DNA of 64,000 nt, from NCBI GenBank assembly GCA_029931535.1, contig JAQPZY010001670.1, positions 5,294,501-5,358,500 on the forward strand. Reading direction: 5' to 3'. This document shows positions 50,720-63,972 of this stretch, one piece after another. The notes below the pieces were generated by a model, which was not told the origin of the DNA, did no database searches, and saw only the letters and a program-made list of their open reading frames with translations. Origin of the DNA: Margaritifera margaritifera. Lineage: Eukaryota; Mollusca; Bivalvia; Unionida; Margaritiferidae. Position numbers and translations under genes: made by a program. Within the stretch, counting starts at the first letter, position 1; each line of letters begins with the position of its first letter.

Positions 50720-53149
50720 TGAGCGTCCTCAGCAATTTCATTTATAAATGTAATATGTCAACTCACTCTGTGGATGATTTATTTATATCTAACGAGAAAT
50801 TGGCAAAGATATCGACCGCAATTTTACCGTAGAATCAACGTTTTACACATATTTATAGGTAAGCTATGGTGGGACTCCCCCTCCCTTGCATTACTTACGT
50901 TTGTGTTCCACCTGCATTACCTATTCGATATGATTAAATTTACCTTATCATAAGACTCTCTTGCGTTACTTACGCTTGTATGAAATTTGTTTCTTTTGCG
51001 ACAACGTCAGACTAACGATATTCTGTGCAAGTTCAGACATTGTTTCGATTGACCATATTAATTTTTCTCGAATATTTGAGAAAACCGTACATCGGTGACA
51101 AAAAGTGCATTCATTGAGGGATGCTGTCCTTAACTTACCTTAACCTAACTGGCATTTTTTGTTGTTTTAAAATAAAATATTCCACTGTCAATGCGTTTTC
51201 CCACCGGATGCTAAGTACAATTTCTTTTTCTTTATTTTTTCTTTTCTGAGGCGTTACGCACTTCTCCTACGTGTTACTGTGTATGCCTTGGCTGTTGTCT
51301 CTCCACGGATACAGTGGTAGTTATTTTAAAAACCTTTGTAATGGATATGGGCATTTTTAACTGAGCGGTCTGCTCATGTAATGGATTACATAATATTTGT
51401 CCGTATGGAAGTCCCTGCGTTAATGAAAGACTAGATCACCGCCTTGTATGGAGCTCTATCTCATTATAGGATACTGGCTGGACACTCTACTGAAGAACGG
51501 CGCCCACAGAGACATTGAAATGCATTCCAAATCTAATCATACACAGTTAGGGGAAATATTATATTTACAATTTTGCTTAATTCCTACAGCTGGCACGAAA
51601 CTATACCATATCAAATGTAACAATTTCAGCATTATGTATTGATTGTCGATGAAATAGATCACGCATTCGGCATTATTCAAGGAATAAGAATATAAAAAAA
51701 TATGTTTATAAAGAAAACGGTAATCTTGAATATCTTTAAAATCATCTTCTATTCAGTCTATTGTATATTACATTTTGCAGTTATCAGTAATGGTTCGTAT
51801 ACAACACGGATTATTAACTACAGTTAAAACTCCAGTGGTATATAAATTTGGTAGTTCCCATCCCATTTGTGCCCTATCTTTAACTTCCATCATTCCCAAA
51901 TATATACAAGCTCAGTTATTTGTACAGTCCACTTTTCTGCATAATTACCTGTTGACAAGTGTTCTGAAAACGAGTGGTTTGTAAAATGCTTGGCATACTA
52001 TTATTCTTCGATATGATGTTTATTTCTCCAAGCATGCATTCAATTTACTTTCATTTCATTATGTCAATAACTTGAGTGAAATTTAGTAAAACTACTTTAT
52101 ATATATAATTTCTCCAGAAATGTAAAAATAATATCCACTAACTACCTTCCCCTGACATGCTTTTCTGCATACGTCATGGTCATGCTCGTGAAGTTATTTA
52201 GTTTTCCAAATGTACTTAACGTTTACTACAACAATCTCTCCTCAAAATAAACATCATTCAGCAAAAACATGTAGTTTAAACCTAATTGAAATTGGTAATT
52301 TTATTTATTTATTTGTTTCTTATAAAGTCTCTTCCATACTTACACTGCCAAATGATAATTAGATTGCTTAACTTAAAATATACAAAGCACTCTCTGCAAA
52401 AGATTTATATTTACGAGGGAAAAATAATAAGTACAATTTATGTGACAGAGTTTGGGTAATTCGTCTTTATCTCTATTATATTACGAGTTAAATAAAAACA
52501 AAAAGAATTAAGCACACTTAATTAATCAAATCAATAGTTATTGAATTTTGTCTTTGAATTATGTTGATCAAGAAGTCCTTCCATTAGTTTTCAACAAACC
52601 AAGAAACATCGAGAACGTATTATTATCATTATTTTTATTTTATTTTGTTTTTTTAAGTGGAGATCCGTTTGATAAAAAAAATTAAATGCACGTGGCTAAA
52701 CGGATGAATTTTCGCCAATTTGAACTGAAAGACTTGTCAAGAAGCAATGACCTTATCAGTTGACATGTTAACCTTCACTTGTGTGTAAGAGTGTTTGTGA
52801 GTGCACTGCCGTTATTTCATGGCCTGTCATTTCCAGAGATGAAGGACATATCTTCTAGATCTACGTATCAAATTCGAAAGTTGAAACTTATTTCTAGACT
52901 TATCGACAGCAGCATCAATGTTAATATTTACCTCGTTTAATAAACTTGTTTAATCGCCATTGCAATCACACCACATTAAACGTTTACCTGTATCGAGCGG
53001 TTGCTGTAATGGCCACTTTGGTTCGCTAAATCACAAATGGCGATGCATTAGCTGCTGATGAGAAGTCAATACTAACTAATCACAATAATCGGCGTCGCTT
53101 GGTCTAAAAGCGTCTTATGTTCTCTTGGCACACACGGAAGGTTATTGGC
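50716..53149. other. AT-rich sequence, nothing recognised
   Basis: No gene, RNA or repeat recognised; the short frames here have no domain. Confidence 0.45.
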
Positions 53150-53150
53150 C

Positions 53151-53308
53151 TGGCCACTCCGTCATAAAACTTGACTAGACTCCAAATCTTACTTGAAAAT
53201 ATTCTGATCTATCAAAAGGCTGCATTTGTACATTTCGAGCAAGATTTCCAAGTCTGGAGTAACATTTATTACTCCAAATAGTGAGCACAGTTTTATGACG
53301 GTGGGGCC
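53151..53308. mobile_element. Inverted-repeat element (MITE-like)
   Basis: Left end GGCCACTCCGTCATAAAACT and right end, read in reverse complement, GGCCCCACCGTCATAAAACT agree at 17 of 20 bases. A second inner pair is also self-complementary (AAATCTTACTTGAAA and, reversed, AAATCTTGCTCGAAA). It has no coding capacity. The nested symmetry suggests a foldback or non-autonomous DNA transposon. No clear target-site duplication was seen. Confidence 0.65.
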
Positions 53309-53322
53309 TGATGTACCCAACG

Positions 53323-53340
53323 GGGGGGAGGGGGGGGGGT
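53323..53340. repeat. G-rich run
   Basis: GGGGGGGAGGGGGGGGGG, a poly-G stretch with one interruption. Confidence 0.9.
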
Positions 53341-53408
53341 ATAAAAAATCCAACTCAAAAACAATGTCAAAGACAATAACTGAACAATAAGAATTTTTTA
53401 GTTGAGCA

Positions 53409-53589
53409 CAGGGCCGGATTAAGACCTTTAGAGGCCATAAGCACTGAAAAGATTATGGTGCCCATTCTCCCCCAAATGTAATTTAAAAAAACAACAACGT
53501 AATTTCTCTTTTTTTTTTTTTTTTTGTGCCCCTGCTTTGATGGTGCCCTAAGCACGCGCTTAGTCTGCCTTTTGGGTAATCCAGCACTG
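53409..53589. mobile_element. hAT-type MITE with 8-bp target-site duplication
   Basis: Left terminus CAGGGCCGGATTA and right terminus, reverse-complemented, CAGTGCTGGATTA are a 13-bp inverted pair with two mismatches. The 8 bases GTTGAGCA immediately flank both sides (53401-53408 and 53590-53597). An 8-bp duplication and CAG-starting termini are hallmarks of the hAT superfamily. At 181 bp with an internal poly-T it is non-autonomous. Confidence 0.85.
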
Positions 53590-53599
53590 GTTGAGCATG

Positions 53600-54820
53600 A
53601 ATCAGAGCACGAACATGTTTTTAAAATCTTGCGGTTTTAAAAAAGTACTCTTCCTTTTCCTAAGACAAAAGGAGTTAAATGTATTTTCTATGACAAAGAT
53701 CTCGAACTTTGTTGAGTGGACACGCGTATTAAGCCTTCACAAATTTGATCAAGTGTACAGAGAAAAGATTTTAATAGATCCAGACTTTTACAGCAACTCC
53801 GAAGAAAATAACGAAAAACAAGAAATAATTGTTCTCCTCCACTCCCGTTAAAAAAATTTCTTTTCCAGAGTAAAACTGATTCTCTCGATGTTAACTGATG
53901 GAACCGTATTGGAATCCCTCGTGTATGCAATTTTTTTTAATAGATCTCAGAAAACCTAACAAATAATTTAGCCAGTAATGTCCCACATTCCACATCAATG
54001 TAGAGGGCAAGACTTGGATGTACCCATTAAGCGGCTGTGTAAAATAACAAATAAAAATAAAAACCTGCAACCATGTCTGAATCAATTTACAATTTATATC
54101 GATGCTGGCGACTACCAAAGTCATTGAAGCTGAACTTTCATTTGTCATAGAAAAAATTAGACTCGGCATTACCCGCAACCGCATTTTTAAATAAATCAAC
54201 CGCCAATCACCAGGGAATCCCAGACTTGGGAAATCGGGGGAAAATGACACACATCATTGATCTTTTTTAAAAGTTTCGTTTTGTAATATTTGTGAATAAA
54301 AATTAAATAACACAACATGAATGCAATATCACTCCAGCGGAGAGTAATATACATGTCTTACGTTAACATTGTTAAATGACGTTCGTACACAAGGAGTTCA
54401 TTTTGCACCGCTACTTACAGATCAGCAAAGTGTCGTATTAGATATTATTATTAGTAGTAGTAGTACTAGTAGTAGTATTTGAATGTAATTAGGTTAAATA
54501 AAAATAACAGAGACTTTTTCGAACAGCTGCAAAGTGATCCCTCACTCAGTGAAGAACTGAACTATGGAACAGTCTGATACAGTGTGTATCAGCCCAGTAT
54601 GTTCATAGTACAGATATTTCACAGTTCTGCATAAGGATATGTGTCTAGGTGTTGGTTTAAATAAATTTTCAGTACAATGGGAGCGTTTGGATAGGACAAT
54701 GTATCCAACTCAATAATTTCTTTTCAGTGTATCTATCTGGCACTTTTCTATCAGATTATAACTAAGAAAGTTATCGCTGAAAAATATATGCAACAACGTA
54801 TTTTTGACAAAGTTTAGGTG
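53600..54820. other. No gene recognised
   Basis: Frames of 86 residues on plus (53591-53851) and 119 on minus (53891-54250) are protein-like but unrecognised and overlap in opposite senses. A short (TAG)n-like run is at about 54450-54475. Confidence 0.35.
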
Positions 54821-55490
54821 TCTTTCTGACCCCAAGTGCAAGCCATTCACAAAGTTTAGGTGTCTTTCTCACCCCAAGTGCAAGCCATTCACAAAGTTCA
54901 TGATACATGGTCTACAACAATTATGAGGAAAGTAGTTTTCTTTGTTCAGTCACAGTGAACTTGATTTTGTATCGTTTGACTCATGATCAACAGGCTTCTT
55001 CCTTTCTTCAAGCAATGCACACAGTTTATTGCAGGTAGGTGGTCTAGAAGTAAAGTTATTGTGCAGAAACCATTTTTATTTATTTTAGTAACAGTGACCT
55101 TGACTTTTGACTTTTTATTCCTCAATCAATGCGCTTCTTTCTTTTCCTACGTGCAAGCCATCCACAAAGTTTATTGAAATACATTGTCTAAAACAAACGT
55201 AATTGTACGGAAACCATTTTTCTGATTTGAGTAATAATGGCCTTGACCTTTCAACCCCAAAATCAATCTTCTGTTCCCCAAGTGCAAGTCATTCAAAAAG
55301 TTAGGTCAAGGTCTCCTGTCCTGAACAAAAGTCATTGCTCAAAAACAGTTTTATTATTTTAGTCACTGTAACCTTGACCTTCAACTTGTTAATCTCAAAA
55401 TCGAGTCTTCTTTCTTAAACAAAAGTTATTGCTCCGAAACCAAAATGGACCGAAAGACAGATGGACAGACAACGTCAGAGCATTATACCA
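54820..55490 (+). repeat. Dispersed repeat with TGACCTTGACC motifs
   Basis: At least four internal sub-repeats, each with a GTGCAAGCCATTCACAAAGT-like segment, an ATTG-(A)CAGAAACCATTTTT-like segment and a GTGACCTTGAC segment. It ends GACAGATGGACAGACAACG. The first two partial units (about 54820-54900) are nearly identical over about 50 bp. It is the opposite orientation of the family at 6235-6630. Confidence 0.75.
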
Positions 55491-56319
55491 TCAGCCTTAC
55501 TGACCGTGACCATTAAAATGTTGTCGTTGAACGTTGTTTCTTTTTATGTTTATAGCTCTAAGAATAATTATATTGGTTTATGTAAAAGCATACTTCTGTG
55601 TCAATAAAGGTGTACTTAACAAGACAGATTGAGGTGGTAACTTGTTGGATATTTACAAAACATCATACAATAAGATTCTAAAAAGTTATTTTTGTATAAA
55701 AGGTTGTTCCAACTTTCTTACTGTAGCAAGAACACTTCGCCCAAAAAAATTATCGTACCAGTCATTTTATAAAATATAATCGTACCAGTGCTTTTATAAA
55801 ATAATTATAATAATTTTAATCTCTATGACTATACATTGCATCTAAAAGAGATCTAAGAGACCTAATATGTTAATACTTGATGATTAATTATGCCATTTTC
55901 CTCTTACCCCAAATGACTTCCCGCGACCGTTGTAGCCGGAGAGATTACGCCCAGAACATGAGGCACAATCGATATATTGCTTTATCCTAACCGGATGTGG
56001 CGTGACTGTGTCTAAAAGTCAGAAAGAACTTGTTGTAACTCAGGCCGGATACCTAGTCACGGGCAGCTAAATTTGTCAGGTAAGTAAATTTTACTCTGTA
56101 TTCTATTCTACGCAGGAATTGTTTTGATTGTTTTCTAATTTAACAAGACAACTTCCCCGTACACGCTATGAATTTAATGATAACATGAAAACCCAACTCA
56201 TTTTTTCGTTGTTGAAAGGTCACCCAATACACAAGTGGTATTTCAATTGGTAAATAACTGCACCAATCTAGATGTTAGCGTAATACACATCGCATAGAAA
56301 GGTAAACAAATCAGACGAG
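55491..56319. other. No gene recognised
   Basis: AT-rich. A short duplication containing ATCGTACCAGT and TTTTATAAAATA is at 55750-55805. Confidence 0.45.
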
Positions 56320-56321
56320 GA

Positions 56322-56470
56322 GTACCTGTGTTAAATTGAGAATTCAATCAGTACCTGTGGTTAATTGAGACTTCAGTCAGTACCTTTGGTAAATTGAGAA
56401 TTCAATCAGTAATTGTGGTAAATTGAGAATTCAATCAGTACCTGTGGTAAATTGAGAATTCAATCAGTTT
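56322..56470. repeat. Minisatellite, 29-bp unit
   Basis: Five copies containing GAATTCAATCAGTACCTGTG followed by GTAAATT. Confidence 0.93.
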
Positions 56471-57144
56471 ACTTGTTCAGAGACCTGTGAACGATTCTAG
56501 GAGAAGTGTTTTTTTATTTTAACACAAGGATGAATTTTTGAACTTTCATATATGCTAGAGGTAGGGTTATGTTTTTAATGTTATCTGATGTATACATATG
56601 TGTCACGATTTATATTTATCTCCAAGTTGGATGATGGTAATTACAAATTAATTTCATTGTCATTTCGTCCGTGTTGGAGAAAAGATACGTAGCTCGATTT
56701 TCTCTTAAACAACATAGTTTTAGAATTAAAACTTCTAATTTTTCCACGAGATGGATAAAATTTAAATGATTGATAAGAAAAGATGAATGGTCTACAGATA
56801 TATGTGTCATATGATGATTTGAATTTCCACCTTTAATTATTGTGATACTTTATCGCATTATTTTCTATACACAATTCTTTGTTTACTGTCGAATACATGA
56901 AAAAATATCTCTTTTTAAAAGTGAATTCTGCAATGTCGTGCCGTCATCTTGAATGTAATTCTCATAAATGATTGTTTCCGTCCTCATTCTTATGTAATTT
57001 CTGATAAATTGATCGTTACGACAGATAAATAGGTGTGTAAAGACAGAGATTGTCTGCATCTTATGCACTACCAAGAAATCAAAAACAATCGCTACAAATA
57101 ATGAAAGAAACGCAACTGTAACGTTTTTGAAGGTAAATGAGCAT

Positions 57145-57145
57145 A

Positions 57146-57176
<31 letters not shown>

Positions 57177-57200
57177 CGACGACGACTATGATGATGATGA
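57145..57200. repeat. (GAT)n microsatellite
   Basis: About 18 imperfect GAT/GAC units. The poly-His and poly-Ile frames across it are read-through. Confidence 0.95.
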
Positions 57201-57474
57201 AGACATCGTTGATGATGATTCTCCCCACGCTCTTTAGAGAAAACGTGGGAATTGTGTGATTCTCCCCATTCATGTTTATGTCCGTTCATGCTGGCAGGCA
57301 TAATGTCGACAAACTAGCCCCAAACCTGTTTACGACAGAGATACAGACTTCAATGTAATTGAGGTTGGTTCATTAATTGGCACAACAATCTATGTATTTG
57401 TTTGTCTCTGAGGGACGGGTAGGGGTGTGTTTATGGGAGGAAAAAATTATGGGACGTTAAGTTAATGCTTTCCT

Positions 57475-57477
<3 letters not shown>

Positions 57478-57509
<32 letters not shown>
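57478..57509. repeat. (ATT)n microsatellite
   Basis: About ten ATT units. Confidence 0.95.
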
Positions 57510-57510
<1 letters not shown>

Positions 57511-57975
57511 CTGTCCGCGCACATGCGTTGGAAATATTCATGCCAAAATAATCGATGTAACATCCTCATCCTCATTATTGTATTATTATCGTCATTACAA
57601 ACAGACAAATACATTTCGGCACATCCGGGAACTCAAATATCGATCAGTTTTACTTGAAATTAGGGGTTGAAAATCATCAACCTTTATACCTGTAATAGTC
57701 CATGTTAAGTCACCACTACTGAATTTGACACATTGAGCGCCTAGTTTGTCTATCTTATATAACCTGCCACCTATTCTTGTTTACACGAACTTGTCTAAAT
57801 TTGTAAACGTCGATTTTTTTGTTTTATTATTTCATAATCAATTCTTATTTTTTCCTTTTTTTTTACCTTTCTCGCGTGCTGTTGTTGCCGACAGTAGGAA
57901 TTATCTGCAAGTAATGTTTTCAACGCATATTGCCCCACATCAATCTTGTTTATATTATTAACATCGATCCAATGA

Positions 57976-57980
<5 letters not shown>
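57510..57980. other. No gene recognised
   Basis: AT-rich, with only short frames. Confidence 0.45.

Positions 57981-58068
<88 letters not shown>
57981..58068. repeat. (TA)n microsatellite
   Basis: About 44 uninterrupted TA units. Confidence 0.98.
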
Positions 58069-58071
<3 letters not shown>

Positions 58072-58874
58072 AAATAATTTGAACCAGAATCTAAAAACCT
58101 GTTACATAGCTAGCCTCTATGAAGCTTTAAGGAAGTCTCCAGAAGCCATTGCAAACATTATTATCACTTAGAAAAAAAATTTGGATTTCATTAAAAAAAC
58201 TATGTGGTCATGAGGTAAGCGCAACAGCGTAAACAAAGCCAGCAAAACTTGAAATGTAGGTCAAGCTGACTTTTCTGTTTTAAGGGTGTGGTACAATCAG
58301 AAAAGCATTAAATCATCAAGTTTTATGTCTTCTCATTCAACTGTGCCCAGGAAATAAACTTTAAACACAAACTTTAAACAAAGTGAGAGGGGCATGGGAC
58401 ATAGGTCACAGAAACCTCTTTCTGTAATAAGTAGGTATTATTTATCAAGATGCATCCCCTTAACAAGTTTCATGATTCTAAATATCATAGTATGTATTCA
58501 GGGTGCAAACAACTATATGCTCATAAGCTAAACGCAAACACTTAAGCAAGAATGTATTATGCATGTAAAACGATTGCCCCTTGGCTCCCAACCCAAAGGG
58601 CAGGTACCATGAAACACACCCCAAACTGTTTTCTAGGACTTTGGGAGACAGAATGATTGAGATGCAGTGAGGCTGTAAATATGTATATACTATAGAATGT
58701 GTGGATGCTGAAGCAGATGGTACACATAGCTCTCCTCTACTTTTGTAGAGACGATCTAAAAATGTTCCACCTTATCTTTAACTTTTGGCTGTAAAAAAGA
58801 TAGGTTATTGGTCACGCTCATATTACTCATTTTTTTTACGATTGGTCACGCTTCATTTTACATGTGTCAGATAT
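58069..58874. other. No gene recognised
   Basis: Unique sequence without supported features. Confidence 0.45.
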
Positions 58875-59185
58875 ATTCTCGGGTTCTGTTTGCATATTTA
58901 CCCTGTATGATCAGTTCTGGCGAGATCTTCCCAGGTTCTGCTTGCACTTTTAACCTTCATGATCTGTTCTGGCGAGATCTTTCCGGGTTCTGCTTGCACT
59001 TTTACACTGAATGATCTGTTCTGGCGAGATCTTCTCGGGTTCTGCTTGCACTTTTACCCTGTATAATTTGTTCTGGCGAGATCTTCCCGGGTTCTGCTTG
59101 CACTTTTACCCTGTATGATCTGTTCTGGCGAGATCTTTCCGGGTTCTGCTTGCACTTTTACCCCGTATAATCTTTTCTGGCGAGA
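58875..59185. repeat. Minisatellite, 52-bp unit
   Basis: Six copies containing TTCTGGCGAGATCTTCCCGG and GTTCTGCTTGCACTTTTACC. Confidence 0.95.
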
Positions 59186-59279
59186 AAAACGATTGGTGTT
59201 CATCAGAGACGTACAACAACATTTCTAGTTTCTTAGTCTAAGCCTGTCTTTTAAGGTGTTTTGTCCAGTTGATGCTTTT

Positions 59280-59445
59280 TTTTGGGGGGGGGGGGCAGTG
59301 AGAGCAGTGACTTGGGGGGGGGGGGGCAGTGAGAGCAGTGACTTGCTTAAGGACACAGCACGACAACCAGCCATGCGTGGTCTGTGAATCGAGCCCGGTA
59401 CTCCTGCGTAGGATGTCCAGCACGGTAACCACCGAACTAAGAAAA
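59280..59445 (-). mobile_element. tRNA-derived SINE, minus strand
   Basis: Read on the minus strand, TAGTTCGGTGGTTACCGTGC resembles an RNA polymerase III A box. About 30 bases later, CCGGGCTCGATTC resembles a B box (GGTTCGANTCC). Next come TGTGTCCTTAAGCAAGTCAC and TGCTCTCACTGCC, close to a body motif (GTGTCCTTGGGCAAG-CAC) that I remember from animal tRNA-SINEs. The 3' part, with a poly-C, is tandemly duplicated (poly-G followed by CAGTGAGAGCAGTGACTT, twice, on the plus strand). Confidence 0.65.
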
Positions 59446-61270
<1,825 letters not shown>

Positions 61271-61274
61271 GAAA

Positions 61275-61790
61275 CACATAAACGCTCTTACTCAGTAAAC
61301 CTGTCGTATCGCCCCGTCTCATTTCTAGTAAGACGAAACCATACCTTGCTCAGTAAGCCGGTCTTATCGCCCCGTCTCAGTAAACCTGTCTTATCGCCTC
61401 GTCTCAGTTTTAGTAGGACAAAACCACACCTTGGTCAGTAAGCCAGTCTTAACGCCTTGTCTCGATTCTTAGTAGGTAAAAAACACACCTTGCTCAGTAA
61501 ACCTCTCATATCTCCCCGTCTCAGTTCTTAGTTGGTCAAAACCACACCTTGCTCAGTAAGCCTGTCTTATCACCTCGTCTCATTTCTTAGTAGGATAAAA
61601 CCACATCTTCTTCAGTAAGCCTGTCTTATTGCCCCGTCTCATTTCTTAGTAGGACAAAACCACACCTTGCTCAGTAAACCTCTCATATTACCCCGTCTCA
61701 GTTCTTAGTTGGACAAAACCACACCTTGTTCAGTAAGTCTCTCACATTGCCCCTATTCAATTCTTAGTAGGATAAAACCACACCGAACCT
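61275..61790. repeat. Minisatellite, 59-bp unit
   Basis: About nine copies containing TAAGCCTGTCTTATCGCCCC, GTCTCAGTTCTTAGTAGGAC and AAAACCACACCTTGCTCAG. Some units at the left end are shortened. Confidence 0.95.
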
Positions 61791-62666
61791 TGCAAAAAAT
61801 TACCTATGGCTTTAAGACAGAATCATTTTACAATACGTTTCAATACTATATTCAGTTTTCAAATTATGAATGTCCTTGGCTTATTTCACCTATGATCATT
61901 GATACTAACAACGCGGTTGAAATTGATTTTCAATATATCACATACTGATTCATCATGGATTTGACTATATCTTGAAAAAATAGTAATTTTAAAATGGGAC
62001 TGTAATATCTGAGTACATCTGATGACCAGTACTAATAAACTTACTCTTCACAAAATAAAGGTAATTTTAAGTGATTGAATTAACTTATTATTTCTCCAAA
62101 TTAAAATAGGCTTATTAAGATCACTGTTTTCCATGCTTGAATTACTGTACCTACACCTACATTTCCGTTGATAGATCCGACGTATGCGTGTACAATATCA
62201 ATAACTAGATAAAATATCCTTGTCCTATTTCAGATTACACATATACAAGAACACCGTTGATATCTTCATATTCCATACCTGTGAGATACTGACCAAGCTA
62301 AAGAATCCTTTAATTTATAGTACAATTATCACGCGTCCTTACTTTTGATACTTGGCAATAAGAGCACTCAGAGCCCAGCTATCATTTTGGGTAATTATTT
62401 TTAATGTGATGTTATAATTTATATGTTTACTTAACATCATACCAAGGTAACATACTTGTCTGATTTATCTAGAACATCTTTACAACACTTAAATATAAAA
62501 GTATATCTTGGGTTAGAGTTAGGTCTGAAATGTACAATATTCTTCATTTTATCGTTTACAGAATGTCTTTACATAGCACCGGTATCCTCCAGCCATAGTA
62601 CAAATGTAAGCTTCAATTGCATATGAAAAACATTTTTTCGTGCAGCTTGGTTGCTGTTGTCTCTAA
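61791..62666. other. Sequence upstream of the secreted-protein gene; nothing recognised
   Basis: No promoter motif that I can defend. Confidence 0.4.
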
Positions 62667-62752
62667 TTCTTAGATGATCTATTGGTCCATTGCTATATCG
62701 CATATGTCTTTCTTAGATGATCTATTGATCCTTGGCTATATCGCATATGTCT
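62667..62752. repeat. Tandem duplication, 2 x 43 bp
   Basis: Copies at 62667-62709 and 62710-62752 share TTCTTAGATGATCTATTG and GCTATATCGCATATGTC. It ends about 110 bp before the start codon at 62865. Confidence 0.92.
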
Positions 62753-62864
62753 TTCTTAACTTTGAAACTCTGTGTCAGTGTCAGTGTAATCAAATTTTGT
62801 AGGACTGGTCTGTATAAATGATTTGTAATGGTTTCAGTTTTGATTCTTTGTGTCATAGAAAAGC

Positions 62865-63029
62865 ATGACTGTGTCCAGACTGCAGCAGGCCTGTGTGGTG
62901 GCGATGTGTCTGATCGCCACACTTGATTTCGGTGGTTGCCAGGATGACAACACCATGGCCTTCAACTTCAGAAACACCGCTCGGAACGGCAGGGTTAGAC
63001 AGCGGCCCAGGAACAACAGAAACTTCGGG
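62865..63029 (+). CDS. Secreted protein, first coding exon
   Basis: ATG at 62865 with A at -3; the frame stays open for 55 codons to a consensus donor GTAAGC at 63030 (phase 0). Residues 1-25 form a classic signal peptide: MTVSRLQQ, a hydrophobic core ACVVAMCLIATL, then DFGGC, with cleavage likely just before QDD. The following residues are Asn/Arg rich (FRNTARNGRVRQRPRNNRNF). It is noticeably GC-richer than its surroundings. A pyrimidine-rich TTCTTTGTGTCATAG just upstream could be an acceptor of a 5' UTR intron. The rest of the gene is to the right, and no later exon was identified before the window ends. I do not recognise the family. Candidates include an extracellular-matrix protein or a peptide precursor, but nothing decides it. 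Confidence 0.75.
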
Positions 63030-63669
63030 GTAAGCTGAAATCCACATACCCACTCATTTTGAGAACACTCACACATACACATATGTTTGGCATAATTGCA
63101 TACGTTCCACAACTTTCCTTTTAATCTGACTAATTTAAAATCAAGGTAAATAAATTAGGAAAAAAACTGTACAGATAATGTCTCTATTGCGTCCCTATAT
63201 TTGTGCCGATATTAGATTATCGGGTGGTTTCTTCTTTCTTTTCATTAAAGTGATATACATATTTGTATTAAACAAGTTTTATAAAGAGAGCAAACAGCTC
63301 TATGTTTTCTGTAAAAATTAATATTTCGGTTCTTATAAAAAGGTTGTGGTACCTTTTGAGTATTAAAATGATAGTTTGTAAGAAAACTACTGTGCCTCTA
63401 ATGTCCAGTCATCATGTGTTGAAATCAAAGAAAATAATGTAACATAGGATGAATAATCTGCCAGTGTCAAAGCAGAGCTTCTTTGGGAACTTAAACGAGA
63501 GGTATTTAAAAAGTTCTGAATATGATTTTGCTGTACAAACGAGTTCTTTCTTACTGACCAGTACGCCAGTGCATCCGTTCCAATTACTCCCCATGCAACT
63601 CTACACACTGTTTCAGTCTGATTATCCAATTATTAAATGCCATTTTGTATTCAATGTTTAGTATGTTGT
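63030..63669. other. Probable first intron of the secreted-protein gene
   Basis: Starts with GTAAGC. Overlapping short frames on both strands at 63387-63661 are unsupported; some may be eroded C-terminal transposase sequence belonging to the element on the right. Confidence 0.4.
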
Positions 63670-63972
63670 TCATACAATGGAGAACACTGCACTTCCAACA
63701 GCATGGCGGCTATCAAATCGTCTGACTCTCAGCGAATCTTTGATAACGGGATTCAGCCACAAATTACTTGGAACTAACTCAGGGCTGCACAGATGATGTG
63801 GCAAAGCTGGATGCTTCAGGAAGTCTGTCCCGATGGCAAATTTATGCGCCGGTGCGTTGTCACGGATAGATGGGTACCTCGGATACCGGCGCGCGGACGG
63901 GTGGTTCGGTAGTGTTCCACAACCTTTGGCAACACTTTGGAGACGCAAAAATGTCCAATGAGAATAGCAGAG
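63670..63972 (-). pseudogene. Mariner-type transposase C-terminal fragment
   Basis: The minus strand reads SIRDNAPAHKFAIGTDFLKH, then LPHHLCSPELVPSNLWLNPV, IKDSLRVRRF and DSRHAVGSAVF. This matches the second and third catalytic blocks of Tc1/mariner DDE/D transposases (HDNAPxH, YSPDLAPSD and FxLFPxLK). The Asp of HDN is kept. At the third catalytic position (PSD in the family) the residue is Asn, and the spacing is about three residues short. The N-terminal half is beyond a stop at 63973-63975 or outside the window. It is inactive. Confidence 0.85.

Noticed and set aside
57079..57301. Poly-His and poly-Ile frames
   Set aside because: Translated (GAT)n repeat.
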